Origin: Schizochytrium sp. CCTCC M209059
Lineage: Eukaryota; Sar; Bigyra; Thraustochytrida; Thraustochytriidae
DNA length: 64,000 nt
Direction of reading: 5' to 3'
Assembly (NCBI GenBank): GCA_000818945.1
Contig: KN805391.1
Coordinates: 526,196 to 590,195, forward strand
A model generated the notes under the pieces. That model saw nothing but the letters and a program-made list of their open reading frames with translations. It was not told the DNA's origin and ran no database searches. This document shows, in pieces, positions 31,679 through 41,200 of the stretch (within the stretch, counting starts at the first letter, position 1; every line of letters begins with the position of its first letter). The translations under genes and the position numbers were made by a program.

Positions 31679-32555
31679 ATGTCGACGCCCCAGACGGACC
31701 CGACCAAAATCCCGCTGCAGCAGCTGCAGCAGCAGCGCAATGTCATGCAACAGGTACGTATAAGGTCCCGTTCTTCTTTTTTCGTGCTGGACTTAAAATG
31801 CAAATGTAAACGTGTGGACGTCGGCAGACGAACTGACATTGCAACTGTCTACAACAGGAGCTGCAAGAGATGAAGACCCGTCACAGGAGCATGATGACTG
31901 CCTCAAAGCGCTATCTTGAATCTTTGCGCACTGTCGAGATGGTCGAAAGCGCCCAGGACGGTACGTTTCTTTTTCTATTTCTTTTTCTTTTCTTCGTCTT
32001 GCATTTGCAAAAACCATCTGTCGCAACGGTTGACGCCCTAACGCGCCTCTTTTGTCTTGTGATCTCGGGCTGTGTGCATCTTCAATCTTGGCTGATCTTG
32101 CAAACGTCCTCATTTCTTCTCTTTTACCTCTTTGCGCAGGTCAAAAAATGCTTGTTCCTATGAATGATTCCATCTTTGTTCCTGGGGAGCTTACCAACAC
32201 TTCACATGTCACTGTTGAAATTGGCACGGGCTTCTTCGTCAAGCGCACCATCCCAGACGCCAAAGAGTACCTCGAGCGCAAGGTAAGTCTCACACGCGGA
32301 ATCTCGTTGTAATGCTGGCATACGCCCTCGCTTCTTCTCCACTCGCCCAAAGACAAGCAACTAACGTCAAGAGCTCTCGCGCGTTATTCCTACTTTCTTT
32401 CCGCCTTGCAGGTCAAGAATGTTCAACTTTACATTGAACGCGTGGGCGTGAATATTCTTGCCCAAGAGAACAACCTTTCTCAGATTGACGAAATCTTCCG
32501 CGCAAGGGTACAGATGGTCAGGGAGCAGGCTGATGCTGCCGAGCAGGAGGCCTGA
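31679..32555 (+). CDS. PFDN5: Prefoldin subunit 5, 154 aa, four exons
   Basis: Prefoldin is the cytosolic hexameric chaperone that hands nascent actin and tubulin to the CCT chaperonin; subunit 5 is an alpha-class subunit. Exons are 31679-31753, 31858-31960, 32140-32282 and 32412-32555. The introns are 104, 179 and 129 bp, begin GTACGT, GTACGT and GTAAGT, end CAG, and have phases 0, 1 and 0. Joined, they give exactly 154 codons, the length of the human protein. The sequence shows two coiled-coil arms around a beta-hairpin core with L-V-P, F-V-P-G-E-L and V-E-I-G-T-G-F-F-V motifs typical of PFDN5. It is the only multi-exon gene I could resolve here. The PhyH-like gene follows 511 bp downstream on the same strand. 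Confidence 0.95.
31754..31857 (+). other. PFDN5: Intron 1 of the prefoldin subunit 5 gene
   Basis: It has GTACGT at the 5' end and ACAACAG at the 3' end. Removal keeps the frame (phase 0). Confidence 0.9.
31961..32139 (+). other. PFDN5: Intron 2 of the prefoldin subunit 5 gene
   Basis: It has GTACGT at the 5' end and a pyrimidine tract ending TTTGCGCAG. It splits a glycine codon (phase 1). Confidence 0.9.
32283..32411 (+). other. PFDN5: Intron 3 of the prefoldin subunit 5 gene
   Basis: It has GTAAGT at the 5' end and a pyrimidine tract ending CTTGCAG. Phase 0. Confidence 0.9.
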
Positions 32556-33066
32556 GAACACGAGAAAAGAAAATGTCCTCGTTTGTTTTATCTGCCCTCT
32601 CGCCGAGAATCAGCAAAGTAGTCAAGCTCGGGTCGGCCAAAGCCCTTTTGCCTGGGAGGGAGAGCCTTGTCGCCGCTCCTCTATGCAAGCCTATTACATA
32701 AAGAAACACCCTTTTCTTCTTCTTTTGAAACCCCCAGACTCTCTCTCTCTCTCCGTCTCTCTCTCGAGTCGAGGTCTCTTTTGCTTCCTTTTTTTTTTTG
32801 AAAGGTCATCTTTGATCTGATGTTGGCCACCATCGTGATAGGAAAAAGGGACGAACAATTGTCCAGTCTCATCATCATCCTCGTTGCTCTTTGATCTTCG
32901 TCTCTCCTCATCATCATCGTGTGAAAAAAAAATAAAAATTGTGGTCGGCAGAGGGACGCCGGACCGAGCCACTGCAACCAGCCAGCCAGCCAGCGAGCCA
33001 GCAACTCATCTACAAAGACTCGGAGTCACCGAAGGACAGAGGTCTCTGGGTGCGTGCGCTTACACG
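32556..33066. promoter_or_regulatory. Spacer between the prefoldin and PhyH-like genes
   Basis: No gene is recognised. The left part should hold the prefoldin 3' UTR. A TC-rich run is at 32740-32770, and a CAGC-rich run at 32980-33005 lies just before the next ATG. Confidence 0.4.
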
Positions 33067-34368
33067 ATGGCATCTGCCCGCGGAGAGGCGATGGCAGACA
33101 TGCCCCTCCCCTCGCCCAAAGCCACAAGCGAGGTGAGCGAGGACATGCGCGCTGATGAACAGCTCATGAAGACTCTCGAGGACGCCGCGTACTGGCGCAA
33201 GGTCTGCCCACACCTTCATGTAGGCGAGCATGAACGCGTGCAGGAGGCCGCGCAAGCCGCCAAAGAACGCGCCGCAAACTGGCAAACCCAGGCTGAAACG
33301 AAGCGCGGGGAGTTCGCAGAAAATGGGTTTTTCCACATGACTCCCCAAGACTTGGGCCTCGGCGAGGACGACTACCTCGAGCGCATTCACGCGCTTGCAC
33401 TTGGCGTCGTTCGTCTCATGCAGCATGGTTGGCCCGCTTCTTTTATCTTCATCTATGACGAGGCCTGGATTCTCGTAGCCGGCGCCTCGGCACGCCTCGA
33501 GGCGGCCACCGGCGGCTCGGGCTTCATTGGCGACATGTACGCCTGGTATGTCGAGCCAGACCACGGACAGCGCGGCTGGGGACCCCATCGGGACCGCATG
33601 GGTTCTGGTCCCGAGTCTTTCCGGGCCGACGGCACTTCAAAGCTCAGTACAACGTGGCTCGCGCTCACCGACGCTGGCCCCAACAATTCTTGTCTCTATG
33701 TTGTTCCGGCGACCGCAGATCCGCTCTTTCACAAGGCGGATCGCCAGGACGTCGATCCGCTCGCCGAGATATTTGCCAACGACCCCCAAGCCTATCAGAG
33801 CATTCGCGCGCTGCCGGCCCCAGCAGGCTGCGCTTGGCACTTTTCGCACCGCATCATTCATTGGGGGTCTCACGTGGCGCGTCGCTCCTCGCTTGGACCG
33901 GCGCGACCACCACAGCCCCGCATCGCCATGAGCTGGGTGGTCGGCGACGCCGCCTACGAGGATCCGGCTTTTCCTCGAGAGACAAATCTGCCTTCGCCTC
34001 CGGTGCATCTGCGTGTTGCCTTTGTTGCTGGACAAATTGTGGCCTATGGCGGACAGACCAAGCTCCGCAAGGGGTTCCGGACCATGTGTTTTCGGTTCTT
34101 CAAAAAGCACAGTCAGCTCTTTACGGAATTTTACCGCGACAAGGTTGAATTCATTCACTTTTGCCGTCCTGCCCCTGCCCCCGAAGTTCACCTCAAGGAG
34201 TCGTCGCGCAAGGCGCTGGAGGCCGTCGACGTCTCCAAGCTCGAGTTTGCCACACCGCAGGACGATTCCAAGCTTGATGGCATCAAGGGCATGTTTGGGT
34301 CCGATTCCAGCAGCGAAGACGAAGATGATAACGACGACGACGAGGAGGAGGAGGAGGATAACATGTAA
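33067..34368 (+). CDS. Phytanoyl-CoA dioxygenase (PhyH)-like 2-oxoglutarate oxygenase, 433 aa
   Basis: PhyH-type enzymes are Fe(II)/2-oxoglutarate oxygenases that hydroxylate lipids and other small molecules. The double-stranded beta-helix residues look complete: the H-x-D pair is His174 and Asp176 in a G-P-H-R-D context. The distal histidine is probably His265 in I-I-H-W-G-S, and Arg285 in R-I-A-M-S-W is the likely 2-oxoglutarate clamp. The substrate cannot be told from sequence. There is no obvious peroxisomal PTS1, since the protein ends in a ~30-residue tail of almost pure Asp/Glu/Ser. The frame is open upstream to 32884, but the ATG at 33067 best fits the N-terminus. It converges on the OSCA-like gene across an interval with an assembly gap. 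Confidence 0.8.
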   Translation: MASARGEAMADMPLPSPKATSEVSEDMRADEQLMKTLEDAAYWRKVCPHLHVGEHERVQEAAQAAKERAANWQTQAETKRGEFAENGFFHMTPQDLGLGEDDYLERIHALALGVVRLMQHGWPASFIFIYDEAWILVAGASARLEAATGGSGFIGDMYAWYVEPDHGQRGWGPHRDRMGSGPESFRADGTSKLSTTWLALTDAGPNNSCLYVVPATADPLFHKADRQDVDPLAEIFANDPQAYQSIRALPAPAGCAWHFSHRIIHWGSHVARRSSLGPARPPQPRIAMSWVVGDAAYEDPAFPRETNLPSPPVHLRVAFVAGQIVAYGGQTKLRKGFRTMCFRFFKKHSQLFTEFYRDKVEFIHFCRPAPAPEVHLKESSRKALEAVDVSKLEFATPQDDSKLDGIKGMFGSDSSSEDEDDNDDDEEEEEDNM

Positions 34369-34827
34369 AGTCTTGTCAAGAGACAAACAGATGGACCCAC
34401 ACACCCCATCACTCGCCCGTAGCGCTGTATACAGATAATACAACTTTTTGAACAATCTGAACTCTTGGGCGAAACGTCTCAAGAAAGGTCGAATTCCCCC
34501 CCCTCCCCCTTCTCCCTTTCCNNNNNNNNNNNNNNNNNNNNNNNNNNNNNNNNNNNNNNNNNNNNNNNNNNNNNNNNCCCCCCCCCCAAAAAAAACGAAA
34601 AAAAAAACGAATGAATGACTTCAGGTTGCCTTCGTTGTTCTCAAAAGATCATCATCATAATGAGACACGGAAACTCAATTTTTCTTTGGATTCTCCTGCA
34701 TTAATTGCTGTTTATCTCAGGAAAACCGATCGGAACATATTGGATGCGTGGATTTCCTTCCGCTGCATGCATCTCACAAATCTCAAGGCTTCTTTGTCTT
34801 TTAAATTTGATTTTATTAGTTTTTTGT
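34369..34827. other. Convergent 3' spacer
   Basis: No gene is seen. It holds the 3' ends of the PhyH-like (+) and OSCA-like (-) genes, a C-rich homopolymer block and an assembly gap, followed by A-rich sequence. Confidence 0.5.
34522..34577. other. Assembly gap of 56 N in a polyC/polyA tract
   Basis: The gap is bounded by C-rich sequence on the left and CCCCCCCCAAAAAAAA on the right, so it probably reflects a homopolymer that could not be read. Confidence 0.95.
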
Positions 34828-37245
34828 TTACAAGACGCGGACGGCAGCCTCCCGGTCTTCACAGTGTGATCTGTACGCGGGCAAGTGATATCCTTGCTGT
34901 GCGAATTGCCCTGGCTTCGGAAAAGTTTTCGCATCCAGGCCAACATTGTAGTCGCCAAAAGATATGCTCACCTCTCGAAAAGATGCTGCACCTGGATGTC
35001 CCGGCATGGTCGCCTCCGTCTTATCAAAGACGACACCTGTAGATCCGGGCGACGCTTCGGAGGGTAATACATCTTCGCATATATCCATTTCAGCAAGATT
35101 GGAAGGCGGTGATCGGAAAAGTGCAGGCCGGGCGGTTTCCATATACACCCAAGCTAAAACAAAAGCCAGCGAAAGGCCGCACATGAGCATGGAAAAAAAG
35201 AGTGCTCGTCCGTCGATCGTGTCGTATGGAACAAAGGTATCTGCAGAGGCCAAGAGATGAAGCAGCGTCGGTAGCATTACCACAATGCAAGCCAACTTAG
35301 CAAGCGCTCGAAGCGCAACCACAGCAACATTGGGCCCAAGCTGTGGAGACATATGCGACGTTGCAAGTGCTGCCGCATTCTGCGTACGGGAGAGCCTGGC
35401 GATAAAGTCCTCAATAAAAAGCCGCGCAATACTTCCGAAAGCCGCCCATGCCAGCACGGTAGTGCCCCAAGGAGACGATGATGCGAGCGCAGGCAAGATC
35501 ACGAGCATGCACGCTTCGGCATGCATCAGTGCCAAGGGAGGTGGGGCCAAAGTATTTGACGCTGCCGATACTGTGCCGCTTTGTGTTATTGTACCTGTGG
35601 CTGGTGGCGCAAACTGATGCATCGCCTTGGAAAAGAGCCGAGCCAAGGCGCGAGAAATGCTAACTGCCTCGAAAACCAGTGAGGCGATCACAAGCACCCT
35701 CGTCCCGCTCCTCGCCTGCGCCGATAACGTCAGTGAAGTAAGAAAGCATAGCGCCATAAGAACGGAGACGCGGAATCGCTCGCCATGTTCCTGTGAAAAA
35801 GTTAGCACAGGACGTTCCGGGAGCAGACCCTGATGCGGATGCGGAAGAATGAGCAGCGCATAAAGGGCCAGCGCTGCAGCGGCACCAAGCAGGGCTTCCG
35901 CAAAACTTGTGGTTTCTTGCACATGGAAGGGTTGCGCAGCAGCCCCAACGATGAGCCCAACCGAAACCAAAAGAGCGCAAGAAAAAACAATCATAAAGCT
36001 GCGCAGCTTGGTCTGCCGCCCAAAATCGACAGCAGGGCGCATAGCCTCAAAGTTGATATCCTCTGGTGCTGGTGCAGACCGGACAAAGATGGGCTGCATG
36101 TCCTCGCCGAACTTTGAGCGAAGCTCGCGCGAAGGAGAGAACCACCAACGCTCGGCGTGGTCGCGCTGCGTGCCATGCGGCGCTCCCGCAGATCCAAGAC
36201 CTGGGCGTGGCGATTGCAGCGACGCTCCTTCTCGAAGCAGAGAGCTCGGCTCATCGTCGAAAAAGATGGCATCCTCGTCCTCTTCACCCAAGCCAGCCAT
36301 GTGAATGTACTCGAGTGAGTCGCGCAGGACCGCCTTGGCGTCCACGGTGCGCTCAAAGGTGACCACAGCACATCCCAAAGCTTCGACCTGATGCGTCGAT
36401 TCCAGACGGGCAAGCTTTTCGTCAATATTCTCCATCCAACGCCGATACCGGTCCTGGCGGCGGTCGCCAGCTCGTCGGGCCATGCGTCGACACATCCTGC
36501 AACACAATAGACGAGGAACAACACCATGCAAAGGCCGCCAGCGCTGTTGTTCGCGCTCCGCAGTTCTTGACATGGCTCGGAGTTCATTGCGCAGGCGTCG
36601 CAGGCGCGCAATTTGCCCAATGTCCAGAAGCGTTAAAACGTTATCGACAGAGCCATACTTTTCAGCAAAGAAATCCGCCAAACGCGGGCCGTCAGGGACT
36701 AGGCCCACGGAGCCTTGAAAGGCCGGGCAGCTCACCAAGACGCTGCGTGCGGCGACGCCGTCCACCTCCCAGTGCTGGCGCGTATCTCTGTAAAATACAA
36801 TGGTGAGCACGATGAGCAACAGGCTCATCCACGCTGGCCGCAAAAGTGGGCCAGCCTTGGGCTCTGCGGCATCCACGAGCCATCCTCCACATGCCGCAAC
36901 ACAAAGGGTCGCTGCAGACAGCTGCAAGAAGATTACAAGCAGGGTTTGGCCGCTGCCCCAATTGGCCGCGGCCTTTCGCGCAGTGACTCCGGGCAGCTGC
37001 AAGATGTTGCTACTGCTGTCGTGCTCCCGAGTGCCAAAAAAATTGTGTGTCCGTGACGGCGACTGTGGCTGCGACTGCGACTGCGACTGCGGCTGCGGCT
37101 GCGCGTGCCCGTGCGCACGCGTCTGATTTTGCATCTCCTCATCGTCTCTCCACGCAGCGTGCGCGTCGTGCTTGCTCGTGTGCAGGAGGCCGCACGTCTC
37201 CCCGTCGACGTCCGGGCCGCCGGCGTCCACGAGATCCTCTCGCAT
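34828..37245 (-). CDS. OSCA/CSC1/TMEM63-like membrane protein, 805 aa
   Basis: The OSCA/TMEM63 family comprises mechanosensitive or osmosensitive cation channels. Visible here are two N-terminal membrane helices (about residues 105-130 and 140-160) and then the cytosolic region. That region opens with V-A-A-R-S-V-L-V-S followed by an L-x2-F-F-x-E-K-Y segment, as in CSC1 proteins. The conserved A-P-x-P-E-D-I-N-F motif leads directly into the pore-side helices, and about seven hydrophobic helices follow. The frame extends upstream to 37419 but opens there with TTG; the first ATG ends at 37245. The pore helices are more diverged than the cytosolic motifs, so channel function is inference. A Gln/Ser-Pro low-complexity segment lies near the N-terminus. 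Confidence 0.72.
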   Translation of the reverse strand: MREDLVDAGGPDVDGETCGLLHTSKHDAHAAWRDDEEMQNQTRAHGHAQPQPQSQSQSQPQSPSRTHNFFGTREHDSSSNILQLPGVTARKAAANWGSGQTLLVIFLQLSAATLCVAACGGWLVDAAEPKAGPLLRPAWMSLLLIVLTIVFYRDTRQHWEVDGVAARSVLVSCPAFQGSVGLVPDGPRLADFFAEKYGSVDNVLTLLDIGQIARLRRLRNELRAMSRTAEREQQRWRPLHGVVPRLLCCRMCRRMARRAGDRRQDRYRRWMENIDEKLARLESTHQVEALGCAVVTFERTVDAKAVLRDSLEYIHMAGLGEEDEDAIFFDDEPSSLLREGASLQSPRPGLGSAGAPHGTQRDHAERWWFSPSRELRSKFGEDMQPIFVRSAPAPEDINFEAMRPAVDFGRQTKLRSFMIVFSCALLVSVGLIVGAAAQPFHVQETTSFAEALLGAAAALALYALLILPHPHQGLLPERPVLTFSQEHGERFRVSVLMALCFLTSLTLSAQARSGTRVLVIASLVFEAVSISRALARLFSKAMHQFAPPATGTITQSGTVSAASNTLAPPPLALMHAEACMLVILPALASSSPWGTTVLAWAAFGSIARLFIEDFIARLSRTQNAAALATSHMSPQLGPNVAVVALRALAKLACIVVMLPTLLHLLASADTFVPYDTIDGRALFFSMLMCGLSLAFVLAWVYMETARPALFRSPPSNLAEMDICEDVLPSEASPGSTGVVFDKTEATMPGHPGAASFREVSISFGDYNVGLDAKTFPKPGQFAQQGYHLPAYRSHCEDREAAVRVL

Positions 37246-38215
37246 CTCGGCAAACGGCCCGAGGGCCGGCCGGCCGTCTGTCTGCACGCACGTTTGTGTC
37301 CAGCGGGCTCGAGCGGCCGCGACGGCGATCACGGCTGCGCAAGACACCAGCTGCGTGCAACGCTGTCGCGATCGCTCTACAACGCGCGCGCACGCGCCTC
37401 TCGTTTGGTGTTTAGACAAACACGAAGAGAAGACACTCTTGAAGATTTTTGAGGCGCCTTCCTTCCTTCCTTCCTTCCTTCCTTCCTCCTCTTCTCCCTT
37501 CTTCTTCTTCTTCTTCGCCTTCTTCTTCTTCTTCGCCTTCTCAACTGCCGCTGCACAACTTGATCCTGGTCACGACTTCTTGTGCCGGTTGGCCAGGAAA
37601 CCTTCGCTGCCAGCCAGGCAGAGACTGGCTACCCTGCCGACCAAAACTGTTGGCAAGCTGCGGACGAGGACTGGCAACAAACGACGCGGAGAGCTCGTTA
37701 CGTACCAGTGTCGGCAAACAGCAACGCCTCTTCTCTCGTCTAGCGTATTCGCTGGGGCGATCGATGGTCACAGTCCAGGATGGTGACGAGGATGGATAGT
37801 GATGATGAGAAATGGTGCTCTGCAATGCTCGTTCGCCCAGCCTGAGGAGATGCCAAGGCCACGCGATGGCACAACGCAGCCCCCACGCGATCTATGTTAT
37901 TTTTAAGGAAACGGGGAAAAGGCGACACGATGGCAAGACACCGTTTCGGCCACAGGAAACTGCCCGGCATGCGCTGCGAGGAGAAGCGGTCCGACTCGGA
38001 GCTTGGCAAAAAGTACTGATGAGAAAAAAAAGCGCCGCGTCGCGATCCATCCATCAACAAATTCTCGGAAACGAGGAGGACATTTGTGATTCCGATTTGA
38101 TCGTTATTAAATCCACCCTTGCTTTCCGCAACGAGGCGTGCAAACTAATTGGGACGCAAGAAGGCAGCGACGATCTTCGATGAAAAGCTAACAACTTGAA
38201 GCTTCTTTTCTTAGT
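37246..38215. promoter_or_regulatory. Upstream region of the OSCA-like gene, downstream of the giant repeat protein
   Basis: No gene is recognised. The segment 37455-37545 is a C/T tract with CCTT and CTT units on the plus strand, within about 300 bp of the OSCA-like ATG. The remainder has no feature I can name. Confidence 0.4.
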
Positions 38216-41200
38216 TTAGTTGAGGAGTTTGAGGATTTCGTCGTCGGGGCCTTCGTTGTCCACCTGGTCGAGAAAGGCGTCGAGATCAAGACTACCCAAG
38301 CTACCGAGCTCACTTATGTCGTCGGCGGTGGTGGTCACAGTTTTGTCGCCCATCTTGACACGAATGACGCCACTTCCCGAGGAAGCTGGACTCTTGGGCT
38401 CCGGGGTCCGGGTTCCCCGGGACGCAGGCGGCCTCAAAAGGATTGCAGGAGGAGGCGGACTATTGTCCTCCTTGTTCTTGTGAACAATGAGACCTATTGG
38501 AGGATTCCATGTAGGCACGGCGGACGATTTAGATGTCGCTGTGGCCGGGGACCTGGGCGCCGAGGGCGACCGGGACAACATGCTCACGCGGAGCTTCGGG
38601 CCTTTGCCCGGTAGAATGTTTGACGAGCTATGGGTGGCTGTTAGACTACTTTTCTCGAGATCCAGCAACGGGGGAAGGTCGCCAGCATCGCTCCCGAAGT
38701 CGCTTCCCCCCGAGACTTGCTGCGCCTTGAGCACGCGACGATGGGACTCACTGCCATGGCGAGGGTGGTCGTCTTCGTCGTCGCTTTTACTCTCCATCGC
38801 TTCGTCGGCATCGTTCGCCGTGGTCGCAGAGGCGGACGCCTTATCTGGAACCCGGGCTGTGGGCCCAGTGCCTGTGCCCTTGGGTGCGAGCGCTTTCGCG
38901 TTGGGCTGCAGACGCGCGACCTCCGTCTCCGACTCTGTTTTGGTCTCTGCCTTGGCGTGTTCCGCCACCTCGGAGCGCGCGATTGCTTTATTGGGCCCTG
39001 CTCTTGCCGAGCCAGCTGGTCGAGCGAGGTCAGCAATGCGTTTGGGCGCGGGAAGGTCATTCAGTGAGGTTGACGTCGAGGAGGAAGACGAGGAGGAAGA
39101 AGTCGAGGAGGAAGACGATGACGATGACGATGACGAGCCTGACGACGACGAAGAGCCCGAAGATCGGGACGACCCTGATGACGACGAAGAGCCCGAAGAT
39201 CGGGACGAGCCTGACGACGACGAAGAGCCCGAAGATGAGTCCGAAGCAGAAGAGCCCGACGAGGCATCTGACGCAGAAGAACCCGAAGACGACGATGACG
39301 CCGAAGAGCTCGAAGACCTCGAGGAACCCGAAGACGAAGATGACGCCGCAGAAGCCACGCTCAATGCCGACCGCGGCGAGGCTACGGTGCAAACAGACTT
39401 TGCATCAACATGCTCTTCTTCGCTGCGAATGGTGGATGCACTGCTTGCAGAGGTGTCGACTTCCAAGGAGCGATTGGACGTCGATTTCTTTGTCTGGGCC
39501 GCTCGGGCCTCCGCTCGGGCCTCCGCTCGGGCCTCCGCTCGGGCCTCTTCGTCAGCCTCGCGCTGACGACGTCGCTGCCTGCGTACCTCGTCGCGGCTAG
39601 CCCGCCAAACAGAGGTGGAAGCTTCGTCGCTAAAGACGGAGTCAAGATCAAAATTCGATGGAGATCCCGCACGGTTTGTTGCGGACCCAGGGTGCCAGGC
39701 CCCGAGTTTTGGTTTTTGTTCGAGTTTTGCACGAGGCGAAAGCGCTTCCAAGAGAGCCGGAGGCGAGCGTGGGGAACGCGGCGTCACCCCCTTGGCCTGA
39801 AGCATAATATCCCGCGCCTTGCGCACATCAAAGGCCGACGGACTTGCGGCCCGGGCTTGGTCAATAATATCGATGGTATCGGAAGTGAAACGCGTTTCGT
39901 TGCGGGCGCGCTCCTCGTTGTCCAGCTTGCTGCGCACGGTCTCCAGGGCGTTCTGGATGCCTTGGTGGCGCTCGTGCATGGACACAAGGTGAGTTTGTTG
40001 TTCGTCGGGCGAGCGCGGCGAAATGAGGTTTCCAGGAGAGATCGGGCCGTCTCGGCGCATCTCTTGGTCCACGGTAGCGATGTTGAGTGCACTGAAGCGA
40101 ATGTTGCGCTTCTCTTGCTCTTGTACGCGCAAGTGGTGATACAATCGCTCCTTGCGTTCATCGATGCGGCGCGCGTCCTCGTAGAGACGCATTGTCTGGT
40201 CATGGTCGCTCCTGCGCTTGCGCTGTCTCTGCAGCGTCGGCGAAGTCGCATCAAAGGCAGTGTCAGCCGCCTCGTCGATACGCGCCTGGTCTTCCACTTT
40301 GAGCTCGTCGAGATGGAGCTGGAGCCGGCGCGCGTCCTTGTAAAGACGAATGTGACGCGGCGAACTTGCCGTTTCAGGATCACAGCGATGTAATAAGAGC
40401 GCGTCGAGTTTTTCCGAAACAGCGCCGACCCGAGGCGCAAAGGAGCACTCTTTGAGATCGCTGAGTTCGCGTGCAATGTCGAGCGAGTGCCGAAAGTTAG
40501 GATCGCTTGCCCGCGCGCGCCGCTGAGTGAGAATTTCGGTACCCGAGGTGTAAAGGAAGTTGATGCGCTGCATGTTCCATTTGCTCAGATGTCTGTGCAC
40601 TGAAGCTGCAGCGCTCTCGGCCAGGGCGCTCTCCCGCAAGAGTCTGTGCTTGGCTTCGAGAAGTTTTGCGTCAGAGTACAGGCGCATGGTGAGCTTTCGA
40701 ACATGCTCGGCGTCGAGCACAAGCGGCCCCGGCTTGCGCGGCGCCTCGCCGGCGCTGTGCCGCCGCACCGAACTTTGTGGGGTAAACGTGCACTCAAGCC
40801 TCTCGCGTTCCTCGAGTTGGGCGCGAAGAGCCTGTCGTCGTGCCTCACGTTTTTCAAGAACGGCTGTTCGGCGAATTTCGAGCGGGGTGATGCGGTCGGG
40901 AAGAGACCTTCGCGCGACCATGACGGGTTTAAAGGTGCATTCGCGCAGTGTGAGCGCGGTTCTTCGTTTCTCCATGGCGCGTTTGGCCTCTTGAAGTGCT
41001 TGTTTGTCCGGGCATAGTCTTGCAGGGTTCGGGGGCGGCACGGGCGGTTCAGGGGCTGTGGGCTCGCCAGACATGTTGTCGATATCTGTCTCGATGGCCC
41101 TCCCGCCGCGTCCTCGTCCTGACCCTCGTCCGCGGCCGCGGCCGCGGCCATGACCCCGTCCGCGACCTCCTCGTCCTCGCTCACGACTTCGCCGAGGATT

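Noticed and set aside
37246..37419. N-terminal extension of the OSCA-like protein
   Set aside because: It opens with TTG; the ATG ending at 37245 is the first usable start. A spliced 5' exon is not excluded.
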